A stretch of DNA of 64,000 nt from Ignavibacteriota bacterium (GTDB lineage: Bacteria > Bacteroidota > Ignavibacteria > Ignavibacteriales > Ignavibacteriaceae): contig CP053446.1 in the NCBI GenBank assembly GCA_013285405.1, positions 310,001 to 374,000 of the forward strand. The letters are read 5' to 3'. Every line of letters starts with the position of its first letter. Within the stretch, counting starts at the first letter, position 1. Below, in pieces: positions 46,901 through 56,200 of this stretch. A model generated the notes under the pieces. It was not told where the DNA came from. It saw only the letters and a list, made by a program, of their open reading frames with translations, and did no database searches. The position numbers and the translations under genes are program-made.

Positions 46901-47002
46901 AAAATAAAAAATTACAATTCCAGCAAGTGAAAAAAATGAAAATATGATTATTCTGAAGAGAGACTTTTGATTTTTTAATATCGGGTTTTTCAAATTGAAC
47001 AA
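43907..47002 (-). CDS. AsmA-family (TamB-like) membrane-anchored protein
   Basis: A 1031-residue protein with one N-terminal membrane helix (about 18-42) and a long periplasmic part made of repeating amphipathic beta-strands. LNVNQKISGKISFDDIAFTPFRYFP after the helix is the AsmA N-terminal pattern. The C-terminal region has LNGLDAEEIIDKFKRSQSFNLVDLGAV and FKIIDAAFSTTKNRIALTGSIGFADNKLDLVI, as in AsmA-like C-terminal domains. Such proteins form hydrophobic grooves bridging the two membranes, for lipid transfer or barrel assembly. The start is TTG with no nearby ATG and no SD. It follows the Omp85-type barrel gene by 55 bp. Confidence 0.85.
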   Translation of the reverse strand: MFNLKNPILKNQKSLFRIIIFSFFSLAGIVIFYFLLLSVLFLVYKNDLSKTILLNVNQKISGKISFDDIAFTPFRYFPNASLILKNFSLIESKDSALNADKLPVFEISEVYISINIIDLLSSKINASAIDLSNGNINIIVYPDSQINLKNALGEESKKEIVQQKREPVDTVTQKIQTKTETEFAFQFDNFELTDILITAENQFKKNKIQLKVNELQSSLTYQNKVINSSFKLDCEIDSIIKNGTSLITDTQIELNSKLQINSDSIFFRLGDGTLIIDKTQFQFSGFFDSKNQGYLDLSVIGSDRDFSLFSLFLNDDGLKNLKSGEMYLNANIKGKTFVEFPSIEIAFGLNKVYLTNPLTSRPIKNLNLAGNFKSGESDDWSDAELFIDTLYADLYDGFVKLSGSINNFTQPQINVNVLLSADVTGLEKVFKLGTISDLKGKLEITDRLIGKYLVDEKKYLSEMNKAKISFSDFSITIPGKIKFDKVDGVIRRENDDIFFDDLSVISEDTDFLIKGHIKNAMAILFKNEEEIIADIRIKSKVFDLPNFLFFDPSIKRDFNHRILDAEVDIVAKTTTLKATKFKSFPEIEFDIKKIDATAEDFLPRIKINSGLFKISENILGFNLKFSDFKTNFLSGKFNFTGEYNTSKFQPFYIKANADCNDIYPSELLYTKGDSVPETLDGKLSGSFFTEVQFPTDSLILKQLKFKNSNFLYKFSKDTIRAKNFNFYLNNIYFDERTNPNPFATMFASGELQTEHIQSKSFNFNDIDLSINVNNGSYEIKSDVVRLFGENAQGSSLLKMTPFAIKPAYQLSLNNVRFKAEKLLAVFNEDSVFKGPVNLSLNLTSSGTEWNKIIDNIDGTINLSGEQIILNGLDAEEIIDKFKRSQSFNLVDLGAVLLAGPVGIAVTKGTDFARIFVFNSGKYTLIQKLVSNWTIKNGTFKIIDAAFSTTKNRIALTGSIGFADNKLDLVIALLNKSGCSIFSQNVYGNLDSPQLGKVKVVGTVLAPVTNLVDDVTGKDCVVFYQGSVEHPK

Positions 47003-47057
47003 TAGTTATTGACTTCAGATTATTATTAGGAAAAATCAACTATAATTTTTTTTACAA

Positions 47058-48179
47058 TTAAAACGCCTGATTTATATCAAAATAAATTCCATTGCTTCCC
47101 TTGCCAAATCCAACATCCATTCTGATTTCAACTTTTTCCAGTTCATCAAACCTGAACCTGATTCCAAATCCGTATGTAGGTTTCACATTTGATATTGTAA
47201 TTCTCTTCAGTGAAGGCGCAACATCGCCAAAGCCGGCAAATAAAATTAATCCAAAACGCCAAACCAGCTCAGGCATTCGATATTCAGACTGAACTACGTA
47301 ATAAGTTTTATCCCGATATCTACCCATAATTGTTCCTCTCATCAGCCTGCTTCCGCCGAGTAACCCAAGATCGTAAAACGGTGGAGTGCCGCTTTCATTC
47401 AATAAATAAGCTTGTAATGCAACTACGTGACTGAATATTGGATTCCAGTAATGTCTCAGGTCAAGAACTGATTTGTTGTAATTAAAATCACTGCCAATAA
47501 ATTCAAAAAAATTAGAAGTGTAAGCTTCATAATAACCACCACGGGATGGGAAAAAATTATTATCTCTCGTATCCCAGGAAACAGCGAACCCCAAACCCGA
47601 AGTCAGTCCTCCTTCTTTTCCAATAATTGTTGAATCATTTTCCAGATACGGATTTCCTTTTGTATCAACTACGGACATATTCCTGATTTCATAATTAATT
47701 CCAATGTTCAGACGATCATCAAATAGTTTTGGCTGGAGCTTAATCTGAGCCTGGAAATTGTCCTGAAGATATTTATCATTCTCTATTTCCACACTCTGGT
47801 TTCCAATTCCATAATAACGATCGAAATAAGAAGAATAATTTAACTTAGACCAAATTTTTAATTTATCTTCAAAAAGAAATAGTTCAGGTATAATGGTGAC
47901 GTCATATTGTCCATTAACAGTGTAATAAAATGATGGCGTAATGCTGGATGATTTTGCTTTTGGGTTTTCATACAACTTAAAGTAAACAATTCCACCACCA
48001 CCGAATGCAAGACTGGTTTCAGGTGAATAGAATATGTAAGGATAAGCAAGCCAATCAACTCCACGAATAGCAATCGTATCTGGTTTGTGAGTTAAAGAGG
48101 AATCAGACTGAATTGATTGTGGAAAGGTTAGCTGTAAGCATACATAGATGAAAATTGCAATATGATTTATCTGCTTCAT
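47058..48179 (-). CDS. BamA/TamA-type (Omp85) outer-membrane barrel without POTRA domains
   Basis: A 373-residue protein with signal peptide (cleavage near PQS). Almost the whole length is the Omp85 barrel: SPETSLAFGGGGIVYF near the start, WDTRDNNFFPSRGGYYEAY in the middle, and LGLLGGSRLMRGTIMGRYRD with the conserved RG of the loop that inserts into the barrel. It ends VGFGKGSNGIYFDINQAF. BamA and TamA carry 3-5 POTRA domains before the barrel; here there is no room for any. Position just before an AsmA/TamB-like gene suggests the two work as a pair. ATG start. Confidence 0.88.
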   Translation of the reverse strand: MKQINHIAIFIYVCLQLTFPQSIQSDSSLTHKPDTIAIRGVDWLAYPYIFYSPETSLAFGGGGIVYFKLYENPKAKSSSITPSFYYTVNGQYDVTIIPELFLFEDKLKIWSKLNYSSYFDRYYGIGNQSVEIENDKYLQDNFQAQIKLQPKLFDDRLNIGINYEIRNMSVVDTKGNPYLENDSTIIGKEGGLTSGLGFAVSWDTRDNNFFPSRGGYYEAYTSNFFEFIGSDFNYNKSVLDLRHYWNPIFSHVVALQAYLLNESGTPPFYDLGLLGGSRLMRGTIMGRYRDKTYYVVQSEYRMPELVWRFGLILFAGFGDVAPSLKRITISNVKPTYGFGIRFRFDELEKVEIRMDVGFGKGSNGIYFDINQAF

Positions 48180-48246
48180 AATCCAATGTTATAAAAGAAG
48201 TATCCAGATTTATAAAAGATTTTATTCGGTTTGCCAAAACTAATTA

Positions 48247-48873
48247 CTAAAATTCAGCAGCTAATGCAAACATAAAAAAGTCGTCATCAGTAAACACGTT
48301 AAAAAAGTAACCAGTACATTCAAAGTTTTTATAAGAACCTCCTAACAGCACACCTCGTTCTATATCAAGTTTTGTTTGGTATAATCCTGTCCGTTGACCA
48401 CTTAATCCGAACCATAACCAATCTAAAGGTGAATATGTCAGGTCAGTCCAGTTATAAAAAAAATTATTTTCCTTTGACTCAAAGTCAAATAAATATTCCG
48501 ATTCACTGTAAAGCTCAAATCCGCTCAGACCAAAAGAAAATTCTAATCCGGGAGCAATTCCATTTGTTCTGCCAACAGCAGCCCCAATAATTGGTGTTAT
48601 AAAATATTCAAATTCATCTCTTCCAAAAAAGTTATATCCGACCCAACCGGAAAAAGTTTTTAGATCTTCATAATTATACCGTGCTTCAAGATGTAGATTT
48701 TCTTTATTTGCAATGAAGATTGGAAGAAAGTTAAAAGGATCGGTAAAGTAAAAATCTGCTTCGGCACTAAACTTCCACTCAGTTACCGCATTTGTATCTT
48801 CTTCCTGAGAATACACGAATGGAACGAAGAAAATGATCAGATATAAAGCAGGCAACTTAAAAATCATTTTCAT
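48247..48873 (-). CDS. Outer-membrane protein of the cation-transport cluster
   Basis: A 208-residue protein from the ATG at 48873, which shares ATGA with the stop of the VIT-like gene; the upstream extension of the frame lies inside that gene. Signal peptide MKMIFKLPALYLIIFFVPFVYS. The mature part has strands rich in Tyr/Phe/Trp (FSAEADFYFTD, LEARYNYEDLKTFSGWVGYNFF, FSFGLSGFELYSESEYLFD, LTYSPLDWLWFGLSGQR) and ends FMFALAAEF with a terminal Phe. It looks like a 10- to 12-stranded barrel. Coupling to VIT and Cax genes suggests a link to metal handling, not proven. Confidence 0.72.
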   Translation of the reverse strand: MKMIFKLPALYLIIFFVPFVYSQEEDTNAVTEWKFSAEADFYFTDPFNFLPIFIANKENLHLEARYNYEDLKTFSGWVGYNFFGRDEFEYFITPIIGAAVGRTNGIAPGLEFSFGLSGFELYSESEYLFDFESKENNFFYNWTDLTYSPLDWLWFGLSGQRTGLYQTKLDIERGVLLGGSYKNFECTGYFFNVFTDDDFFMFALAAEF

Positions 48874-49547
48874 CCACCAAGTGCAATTGTCAACCCGACT
48901 AAAATAACTCCGAGCAAAAGAATACCTATTCCGGACACAGCGGGTCGAAAGCCAGCATATTTGCCAACTGAAAATCCACAAGCAAACAGAATCAGCAAGG
49001 CGATTGCATTTGAAAGTCGAAGTGCTAAAGCAGTGTTTGAAATAAATATAAATGGAAGCGCAACAGGAAAAGTACAGGTAAATACTAACAGAAAAATCAG
49101 GAAAGCACTTCTTAAATCAGACCAATTAATTAGTTTAGTTTTTGGAATATCTTCAAGCGTCACTAATCTTTCCTGAAGCTGATCAACTTCCTCTGATTTT
49201 AATATTGCAGATATTACAGGTGGCAATTCATCGGTAAGCAGCTTTCTTCCTTCAGTTTTATCATTTGATGTTTTTAGTTTTTTTAAAATTGAATGAGCGT
49301 GTCCTTTTTCAAAGAGCCTGCTCATCAGATAAAATGCTGCATCAATAATACCCCAGGCCAGATTACATCCCAAAGCAGCCCAAAGCAAATCTTTAATTTG
49401 TGCTTTACCATCGGCAACAACACTAATTGAACCGGTGAATGACAGAACCATTATTAATCCAAAGAGAATTTCAGAAATCCTGCTGATCGGATCTAAAGCG
49501 CTTCCTGCTTCGCTTTGAATTTTCTGCCAAAGATTTTTTTCTGACAT
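48870..49547 (-). CDS. VIT1/CCC1-like transporter family protein
   Basis: A 225-residue inner-membrane protein with about five helices. DPISRISEILFGLIMVLSFTGSISV at the start, ALGCNLAWGIIDAAFYLM (about 58-75), then a cytoplasmic helical segment and three closing helices resemble the vacuolar-iron-transporter superfamily. That family moves Fe2+/Mn2+ out of the cytoplasm. The usual metal-binding Glu cluster of the cytoplasmic loop is not obvious, so the substrate may differ. ATG start 11 bp after the Cax gene; its stop overlaps the next ATG. Confidence 0.72.
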   Translation of the reverse strand: MSEKNLWQKIQSEAGSALDPISRISEILFGLIMVLSFTGSISVVADGKAQIKDLLWAALGCNLAWGIIDAAFYLMSRLFEKGHAHSILKKLKTSNDKTEGRKLLTDELPPVISAILKSEEVDQLQERLVTLEDIPKTKLINWSDLRSAFLIFLLVFTCTFPVALPFIFISNTALALRLSNAIALLILFACGFSVGKYAGFRPAVSGIGILLLGVILVGLTIALGG

Positions 49548-49558
49548 CTGAGTCTTTC

Positions 49559-50644
49559 TTATACAGAGTCAGGTATAAAGAAAAACATTAAAGCGATTAT
49601 TAAATAAATTGCAATTAACTGAACACCTTTAAACCAGTTGGCTCTGCCATCACCCGAAATCAGTGATCCAATAATTACCGCAAAAAATAAAGCTCCCATT
49701 TGAGTTTTTGGAAATGATAAATGCAACGGATAAGGTCCCAGCACAATGCTGAGCAACACAAGTACCGGTGCAATAAATAATGCGATTTGAATGCAGCTTC
49801 CCATCAGAATACCGACACTTAAATCCATTTTATTTTTCTGCGCTACAGTAATGGCTGATAAACTTTCGGCTGCACCACCGACGACTGCCAAAAATACAAT
49901 TCCTATAAAAGTTGCTGACATACCAAGTGCGTCACCTGTTCCCTCAGCAGCTCCGACAAGAATTTCACTCATAAATGCGGCTGCAACGGATGCAATTATC
50001 AGCGATATAATAGAGCGACTTTTTGACCAGCGATCTTCGTGGTGTTTGTCTTCTTCATCTTTTATGCTTTTAAAAAATTCCGGGTGTGTTTTTATCATGA
50101 AGAAAAGATAAAGTGCATAGCCCAATAAGAGGACGATTGCTAAACCAATATTGAGCATATTTCCCTGTCTTAAAACATCCTGAGAACCAAAAAGAGTATT
50201 GAATGAACTTGGAACTGTCAAGCTGATTACAGCCATGAACATCATTGATGCATAAACACGGGCACTCACCTGATTATATTCCTGGATATGGTATTTCGTT
50301 CCTCCGATAAAAAATGAGAGACCTAATGCAAGTAAAAGGTTTGCAAGGATAGCTCCAACAATAGAAGCTAATACCATGGTATAAAGACCGGCTTTCAAAG
50401 CTACAACCGCTATAATTAACTCAGGAAAATTACCAAATGTTGCATTCAGTAATCCACCAATTGCATCACCTGTATAAGTGGCTAATTGTTCAGTTGAGTG
50501 AACAATCAATTTTGCAATCGGAATTATGGATAATGCGGCAGAGAAAAAAATCATCGGAGCTGATGCTTCTGATTGCTCAAGAGCAATAGAGATTGGTATG
50601 AATATTAAGAGCCAGTTTGGACCGGGTTTAAAAAATTTTTTCAC
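49559..50644 (-). CDS. cax: Calcium/cation-proton antiporter (CaCA family, Cax-type)
   Basis: A 361-residue inner-membrane protein with about 11 helices in two related halves. The two alpha-repeat signatures are GGLLNATFGNFPELIIAVVAL (about 62-82) and AVVGGAAESLSAITVAQKNKMDLSVGILMGSCIQIALF (about 235-275), with the paired acidic residues used for Ca2+ and H+. An acidic/His-rich cytoplasmic loop (IKDEEDKHHEDRW) lies between the halves. It exports Ca2+ against protons. GTG start. It is first of the cax-VIT-barrel run. Confidence 0.93.
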   Translation of the reverse strand: MKKFFKPGPNWLLIFIPISIALEQSEASAPMIFFSAALSIIPIAKLIVHSTEQLATYTGDAIGGLLNATFGNFPELIIAVVALKAGLYTMVLASIVGAILANLLLALGLSFFIGGTKYHIQEYNQVSARVYASMMFMAVISLTVPSSFNTLFGSQDVLRQGNMLNIGLAIVLLLGYALYLFFMIKTHPEFFKSIKDEEDKHHEDRWSKSRSIISLIIASVAAAFMSEILVGAAEGTGDALGMSATFIGIVFLAVVGGAAESLSAITVAQKNKMDLSVGILMGSCIQIALFIAPVLVLLSIVLGPYPLHLSFPKTQMGALFFAVIIGSLISGDGRANWFKGVQLIAIYLIIALMFFFIPDSV

Positions 50645-50686
50645 TTGGTTTTACTCTTAGCTTAATTATAGAATATTTGAGTTTAA

Positions 50687-51589
50687 TTATTCCTGGTTAA
50701 GCAAATTTTTTGCTTCAGCCAGTTCGATTAATTTATTTTCGCCGACTTCGGGATATTCTAATTCCAGAGATGCAAGTGCATCAATTACTGCAGCCGCAAC
50801 TACTAAACGGGTAAACCACTTATTATCTGCTGGTACAACAAACCAAGGTGAATCTTTTGTGGATGTATTTCGAATCATATCTTCGTAAGCTTTCATGTAT
50901 TCGTCCCAATGTCCCCGCTCTTTAGCATCTGCTGAGGAGAATTTCCAGTTCTTTTCAGGATTATCAATTCGTTCGAGAAATCTTTTTTTCTGTTCTCCTC
51001 TGGAAACGTGAAGGAAAAACTTTCTGACAATCGTTCCATTCCTGGTTAAATATTTTTCGAAGTTACGGATATCCTGAAATCGTTCATCCCAAATGTGTTT
51101 GGTCACTAATTTTTCCGGTAGTTTCTGCTTTGCAAGGATTTCTTCATGAACTCTTACAACCAATGTTTCTTCATAATAGCTCCTGTTGAAAATTCCGATT
51201 CTGCCTCTTTCAGGCAAACATTTGATGCATCTCCATAAATAATCATGATCAAGATCTTCGCTGGTAGGTGCTTTGAAAGAATAAACCTGGCAGCCTTGTG
51301 GATTTATTCCTGACTTAACATGTTTTATTGCCCCATCTTTTCCAGCAGCATCCATTGCTTGAAAAATTAAAAGGACGGACCATTTATCCTGAGCATAAAG
51401 TTTGTCCTGAAGTTCGGCAAGTAATTCGATTCCATTTTTTAGAGCTTCCTGAGCTTTAGGTTTATCTTCAGATTTAAGTCCAAGTGTATCTTCCGGATCA
51501 ATATGTTTAAGACGAAAATCTTTCCCGTCAGTAATCCTAAAAGGTTTGGAAAATTTTTTCGTTCGTTTAATAAACTCTTTTTTCTTCAT
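50687..51589 (-). CDS. Polyphosphate kinase 2 family protein
   Basis: A 300-residue cytoplasmic kinase that transfers phosphate between polyphosphate and nucleotides. Walker A FQAMDAAGKDGAIKHV (about 75-90), VYSFKAPTSEDLDHDYLWR (about 102-120), the Walker B region GRIGIFNRSYYEETLVVRVH (about 130-149), and the lid DNPEKNWKFSSADAKER are the family signatures. ATG start. The next gene downstream is Cax (about 40 bp). Polyphosphate binds Ca2+, so proximity may be meaningful but could be chance. The subclass (AMP, ADP or general) cannot be fixed by eye. Confidence 0.92.
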   Translation of the reverse strand: MKKKEFIKRTKKFSKPFRITDGKDFRLKHIDPEDTLGLKSEDKPKAQEALKNGIELLAELQDKLYAQDKWSVLLIFQAMDAAGKDGAIKHVKSGINPQGCQVYSFKAPTSEDLDHDYLWRCIKCLPERGRIGIFNRSYYEETLVVRVHEEILAKQKLPEKLVTKHIWDERFQDIRNFEKYLTRNGTIVRKFFLHVSRGEQKKRFLERIDNPEKNWKFSSADAKERGHWDEYMKAYEDMIRNTSTKDSPWFVVPADNKWFTRLVVAAAVIDALASLELEYPEVGENKLIELAEAKNLLNQE

Positions 51590-51617
51590 TTGTCATCTCA
51601 TATTAAAATTGCAATCA

Positions 51618-51737
51618 GGCTAAAGCCAATTAATATCAGATAAAATTTATAACCCCGAACTAAAAGTCGGGGTTAATAGCCACATCATTTAAGATGTGGA
51701 CACTGATTTACAAAAAAATAAACCGGGTTTTAACCCG
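51618..51737. repeat. Four-hairpin intergenic element, copy A
   Basis: Between the end of the RND operon and ppk2. In order on the plus strand: GGC-TAAA-GCC (51618-51627); AACCCCG...CGGGGTT with inner ACT/AGT (51651-51674); TTAATAG and then CCACATC-ATTTAA-GATGTGG (51680-51699); CGGGTT-TT-AACCCG (51724-51737). The same four stems in the same order and orientation occur at 61720-61842. They may also help end the RND transcript. Confidence 0.75.
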
Positions 51738-51744
51738 ATTGAAG

Positions 51745-53220
51745 TTATTCATTGTCAGTTTCAGATGTTTGCTCATCTTCTGACTGTTCATAAACAGGGT
51801 TCATAGGTTGATAGGAATCATAAACTGTTTTGTCAAGCCAACCACCAGCAAGTGAACTGAAAATTCCTACAGCGCTTTTCATCAAAGTTGCTCTTGATTG
51901 TACATAACCAAGTTCCGAGTCAAATAAGTTTCTTTCAGCATCAAGAACTTCCAGATAGCTTGTTGCACCTTCATTATATTTCATCGTTGCCAGGTTATAA
52001 TAAGTTTGCAGGGCGTCAAGCCGTTTTCCATCTGAAGAATATATTTCTTCTGTTTTTTTCCTTTCGACTAATGCATTCTGAGCATCGCTAAATGCAGTCT
52101 GAACTGATTTGATATAATTAAAGAAAGCTTGTCTCTGTATTGCTTCTGCGGATTCAACCTGGCTTGAAATCTCACCGGCACGGAATAATGGTGCAAGCAA
52201 ACTTCCACCAGCATTCCACACAAATGAACTTGGTTCAAAAAGTTTTGCAACATCACTATTTGAAAATCCTAACAAACCAGTTAATGATAATGAAGGAAAG
52301 TAAAGCGATTTTACAACTCCGATTCTTGCATTGGCAGCGATCAACTGTTGTTCAGCTCCCAATACGTCCGGTCTTCTTTCAAGCAAAGTAGAAGGAAGAC
52401 TTTCGGGAATATCAGGAAGAATCAGATTGTTTATCAATTGTCCGCGTGGTATAGGACCGGGATTTCTTCCAAGCAAAACACAAATTGCATTTTCTAATTG
52501 AATAATATTTTTTTCAAGAAATGGAATCTGAGATTTTGCATACCAGTACTCTGACTCGAGCTGGCTAATTTCAAGCTGGGAGATATCGCCTTTATTCTTT
52601 CTCTGTTGAAAAAGGTCTAATGATTTTGCACGCGAATCAACTGTACGATTTGCAATTTCAAGCTGAGCATCGAGGGAAAGCAGATCGAAGTAATTATTAG
52701 CAATCAGCGAAGTAATAGATAAGATAACTCCTCTTCGAACTTCCTCAACACTTAGTAAATCAGCGAGAGCCGCTTCATTTGCTCTGCGGATTTTTCCCCA
52801 GATATCAATTTCCCAGAATGCTGATAGATCCAATGTATAACGTTCAGACCTGAATTTTACGCCATCAACATTATATTCTCCAACTCTACCGGAAGCACCA
52901 GCATCAAATTTTGGATAGTAATTGGATTTTTCAACTCCGTACAATCCCATATATTGATCTACTCTTGCTGCTGCAATTTTAATATCATTATTTTCCTGGA
53001 CGGCTGTCTTTATCAAATACGTTAAAACTGTATCTCCAAAAAGTTCCCACCATGTTGTGTCGGCAAGAGCAAGAGCAAGACTATCTTCAATCGTATAATC
53101 CTGCATCAGAATTGTGCTGTCCGGTATTTCAATATCCGGTCGGACATAGTCTGGTCCAACTGAACAACTTACAGCAAAAAGTAGAATCGAAACGGAAATC
53201 ACTAAAAATATTTTTTTCAT
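51745..53220 (-). CDS. RND efflux outer-membrane channel lipoprotein (NodT/OprM type)
   Basis: A 491-residue TolC-like trimeric channel subunit. The signal ends in the lipobox FAVSC, and CSVGPDYVRPDIEIP is the usual mature start. Two repeated halves rich in coiled-coil and beta-strand follow. RRPDVLGAEQQLIAANARIGVVKSLYFPSLSLTG in the middle is the most conserved block of the family, and TSYLEVLDAERNLFDSEL near the end marks the second coiled coil. ATG start overlapping the stop of the RND pump gene by one base. It completes the tripartite pump with the two genes upstream. Confidence 0.94.
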   Translation of the reverse strand: MKKIFLVISVSILLFAVSCSVGPDYVRPDIEIPDSTILMQDYTIEDSLALALADTTWWELFGDTVLTYLIKTAVQENNDIKIAAARVDQYMGLYGVEKSNYYPKFDAGASGRVGEYNVDGVKFRSERYTLDLSAFWEIDIWGKIRRANEAALADLLSVEEVRRGVILSITSLIANNYFDLLSLDAQLEIANRTVDSRAKSLDLFQQRKNKGDISQLEISQLESEYWYAKSQIPFLEKNIIQLENAICVLLGRNPGPIPRGQLINNLILPDIPESLPSTLLERRPDVLGAEQQLIAANARIGVVKSLYFPSLSLTGLLGFSNSDVAKLFEPSSFVWNAGGSLLAPLFRAGEISSQVESAEAIQRQAFFNYIKSVQTAFSDAQNALVERKKTEEIYSSDGKRLDALQTYYNLATMKYNEGATSYLEVLDAERNLFDSELGYVQSRATLMKSAVGIFSSLAGGWLDKTVYDSYQPMNPVYEQSEDEQTSETDNE

Positions 53221-56200
53221 CAGTGTCCTCCTTTCTCCTCTGAACCTGAATCAGATGTTTCCGGAGGAGAAGGTTCTTTAGTTTTTTTATCACGAACAAA
53301 ATATTTTTCAACCATAACAAAAAGTGATGGGATAGTAAAGATTGCAAGAACAGTTGCTATCAATAATCCGGAGAATACGGCAAGTCCCATTACTTTTCTG
53401 GATTCAGCACCTGCACCTGCTGCACGAACGAGTGGAAGAACGCCAAGTATGAACGCAAAAGATGTCATCAATATCGGGCGAAGACGAAGCTTGGCAGCAT
53501 CGAGAGCCGCAGCAGCTACATCCATTCCTTCTTCTTTTTTCATCTTAGCAAATTCGACAATCAATATTGCATTTTTTGCAGCGAGTCCAATCAGAGTTAC
53601 AAATCCTATCTGAGCAAACACGTTGTTGACATAACTATCACTAAAAAATCTGCCAATCCATAAACCAGCCATCGCTCCAAAAACAGCAAACGGAATTCCA
53701 AGCAGAACACTCATTGGTAAAGACCAGCTTTCGTACTGAGCAGATAGAATTAGAAAAACAAACAACAGTGCAAAAATGAAAACAGTCGCTCCGCTTCCCG
53801 CGGCTTCAACTTCCTGATAAGACATATTTGCCCAGTCATATCCCCAGCCTTGCGGCAAATATTGTGCTGCAACTTCCTGAAGTGCTGCTATTGCATCTGT
53901 AGATGTATATCCCGGAGCCGGAATACCAGTCAATTCAGCAGAACGAAATAGATTAAATCTGTTCGTGAATTCAGGACCATTTGTTGGACTCATAGATACA
54001 ATTGAATTTAGAGGGACCATTCCACCCTGATTATTGCGGACATAGAATTGACCGAGATCCCAGGTTTCATTTCTATATTCTCCTTCTGCTGAAAGGTAAA
54101 CTTTATACACTCTTCCAAATCTGTTGAAGTCGTTAATGTAGTTTGCACCAAGGAGTGAGCCGAGAGTTGTATTGACATCTGAAATTGTAACTCCTTGTTT
54201 CAGAACTTTATCTCTGCTGACTTCAGCAAATATCTGCGGAACATCGGGGCGGAAAAGTGTTGCTATTCTTCCAATCTCAGGACGTTTTTTTGCTTCGTTA
54301 ATAAAATTCACAACCTGCTTACCAAGTTCAATCGGGGTATTTCCACTTTTATCCTGCAACATAAAAGTAAATCCAGCACCGGTTCCCAAACCCTGAATAG
54401 CAGGTGGTCCGAAAACATAAACAAACGCTTCGGGAACTGCATCAGACAAAGTTTTATTCAAAGCTTCGATAACTTCGAATGATCTTTCAGAAGTTTCAGT
54501 TCGCTCACTCCATTCTTTTAACGAAACAAAGAAAGTTGCAATGTTTGAACTTGCAACGCCGGTAATCAGACTATATCCTGAAATAGTAGTATAGTTATCA
54601 ATGCTTTTTTCATTGGCAAGAATTTGTTCTATTTTTTTGCAGGCGAGATCAGTTCTTTGGAGCGAGCTTGCATCAGGAAGCTGCACGTTTATAAGAAAGT
54701 AGCCGTTATCTTCTTCAGGTACAAATCCACCAGGAACTCCCTTGAAGAGCAGAAGAGTAAGCACGACAATAATTCCAACGAAAATTATACTTCGTGAAAC
54801 TTTGCGAACCAGAATTCCTGTAAATGAAAGATATTTTCCTGTAAATTTATCAAAGTATTTATTGAACCATGTATAAAATTTATCTAAGGGAGATTTCTTT
54901 CCTCCTTTTGGTTTTAATAATATTGCGGCTAAAGCAGGGCTTAGTGTAAGTGCGTTGAATGCGGAAAATAAAACTGAGATTGCAATTGTGATAGCAAATT
55001 GCTGATACAATCTTCCGGTAATTCCTCCCATAAATGCTACAGGTACGAACACTGCTGCAAGAATAAGAGCGATTGCTATAACGGGTCCCGATACTTCTTT
55101 CATAGCCTGAAATGTTGCATCTCTTGGTGTCATTCCATGTTCGATGTGATGCATCACCGCTTCAACAACCACTATTGCATCATCAACCACAATTCCGATT
55201 GCCAGCACCATACCGAGCAGTGAAAGTGTATTGATTGAAAATCCCAGCATTGGAAAAACAATGAATGTAGAAATCAGCGAAACCGGAACAGTTAAAAGAG
55301 GAATTAATGTCGCACGCCAGTTCTGCAAGAAAATAAAAACAACCAGTATTACAAGGAGAACGGCTTCAAATAATGTATGAACAATTTCATTAATTCCTTC
55401 TTCAATAGGAAGCGTTGTATCAAGAGTAACTTCATACTCCATCCCTGGCGGGAAACTAATTGCTAATTCATCCATCAGCTTTTTTAAATCTTCGGCAACA
55501 GCAATTGCATTTGATCCGGGCAACTGGAATACAGCAATAGTAGCCGCCGGTTTGCCATTGTTACGTCCAATCTGATTGTAGAGAAGTGTACCAAGTTCAA
55601 TTCTTGCCACATCTTTTAATCTTAATTGGGAACCATCGGGATTTGTGCGAATTATAATTTGACCAAACTCTTCTTCATTCAGCAGCCTGCCTTGAGTTTT
55701 TACTGTATATGTAAAATCAGTTCCGGGAGGTGCAGGCGGCGCACCAATTTGACCTGCAGGACTAATCACGTTCTGATCCTGAACAGCTTTTACAATTTCA
55801 GGAACTGTTATACCCATTTTACCAATAGCGTCCGGTTTAACCCATATTCTCATTGCATAATCACTACCACCAAAAAGTTTTACATCACCAACACCCTTGG
55901 TTCTGCTGATTCGATCATTAATATTTATTGAAGCGTAATTGCTGAGGAAGTTATTGTCATATTGCCCACCCGGAGATTTCAATGTAATCAGCAGTAATGG
56001 AAAGACGAGAGATTTTTTTACTGTAACTCCATAATTTTTAACTGAAGCAGGAAGGAAAGCATCTGCCTGACTGACTCTGTTCTGAGTCAGTACATTGGAC
56101 ATATCAAGATCAGAACCAACATCAAAAGAAACCTGAAGTGTTAATGTTCCGTCATTACCATTAATTGATTTCATATAGATCATATTCTCAACACCATTTA

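Noticed and set aside
48874-48981. Upstream extension of the barrel gene at 48247-48873
   Set aside because: The extra 36 residues lie inside the VIT-like gene in another frame, are rich in Trp/Cys/Arg and would precede a good signal peptide.
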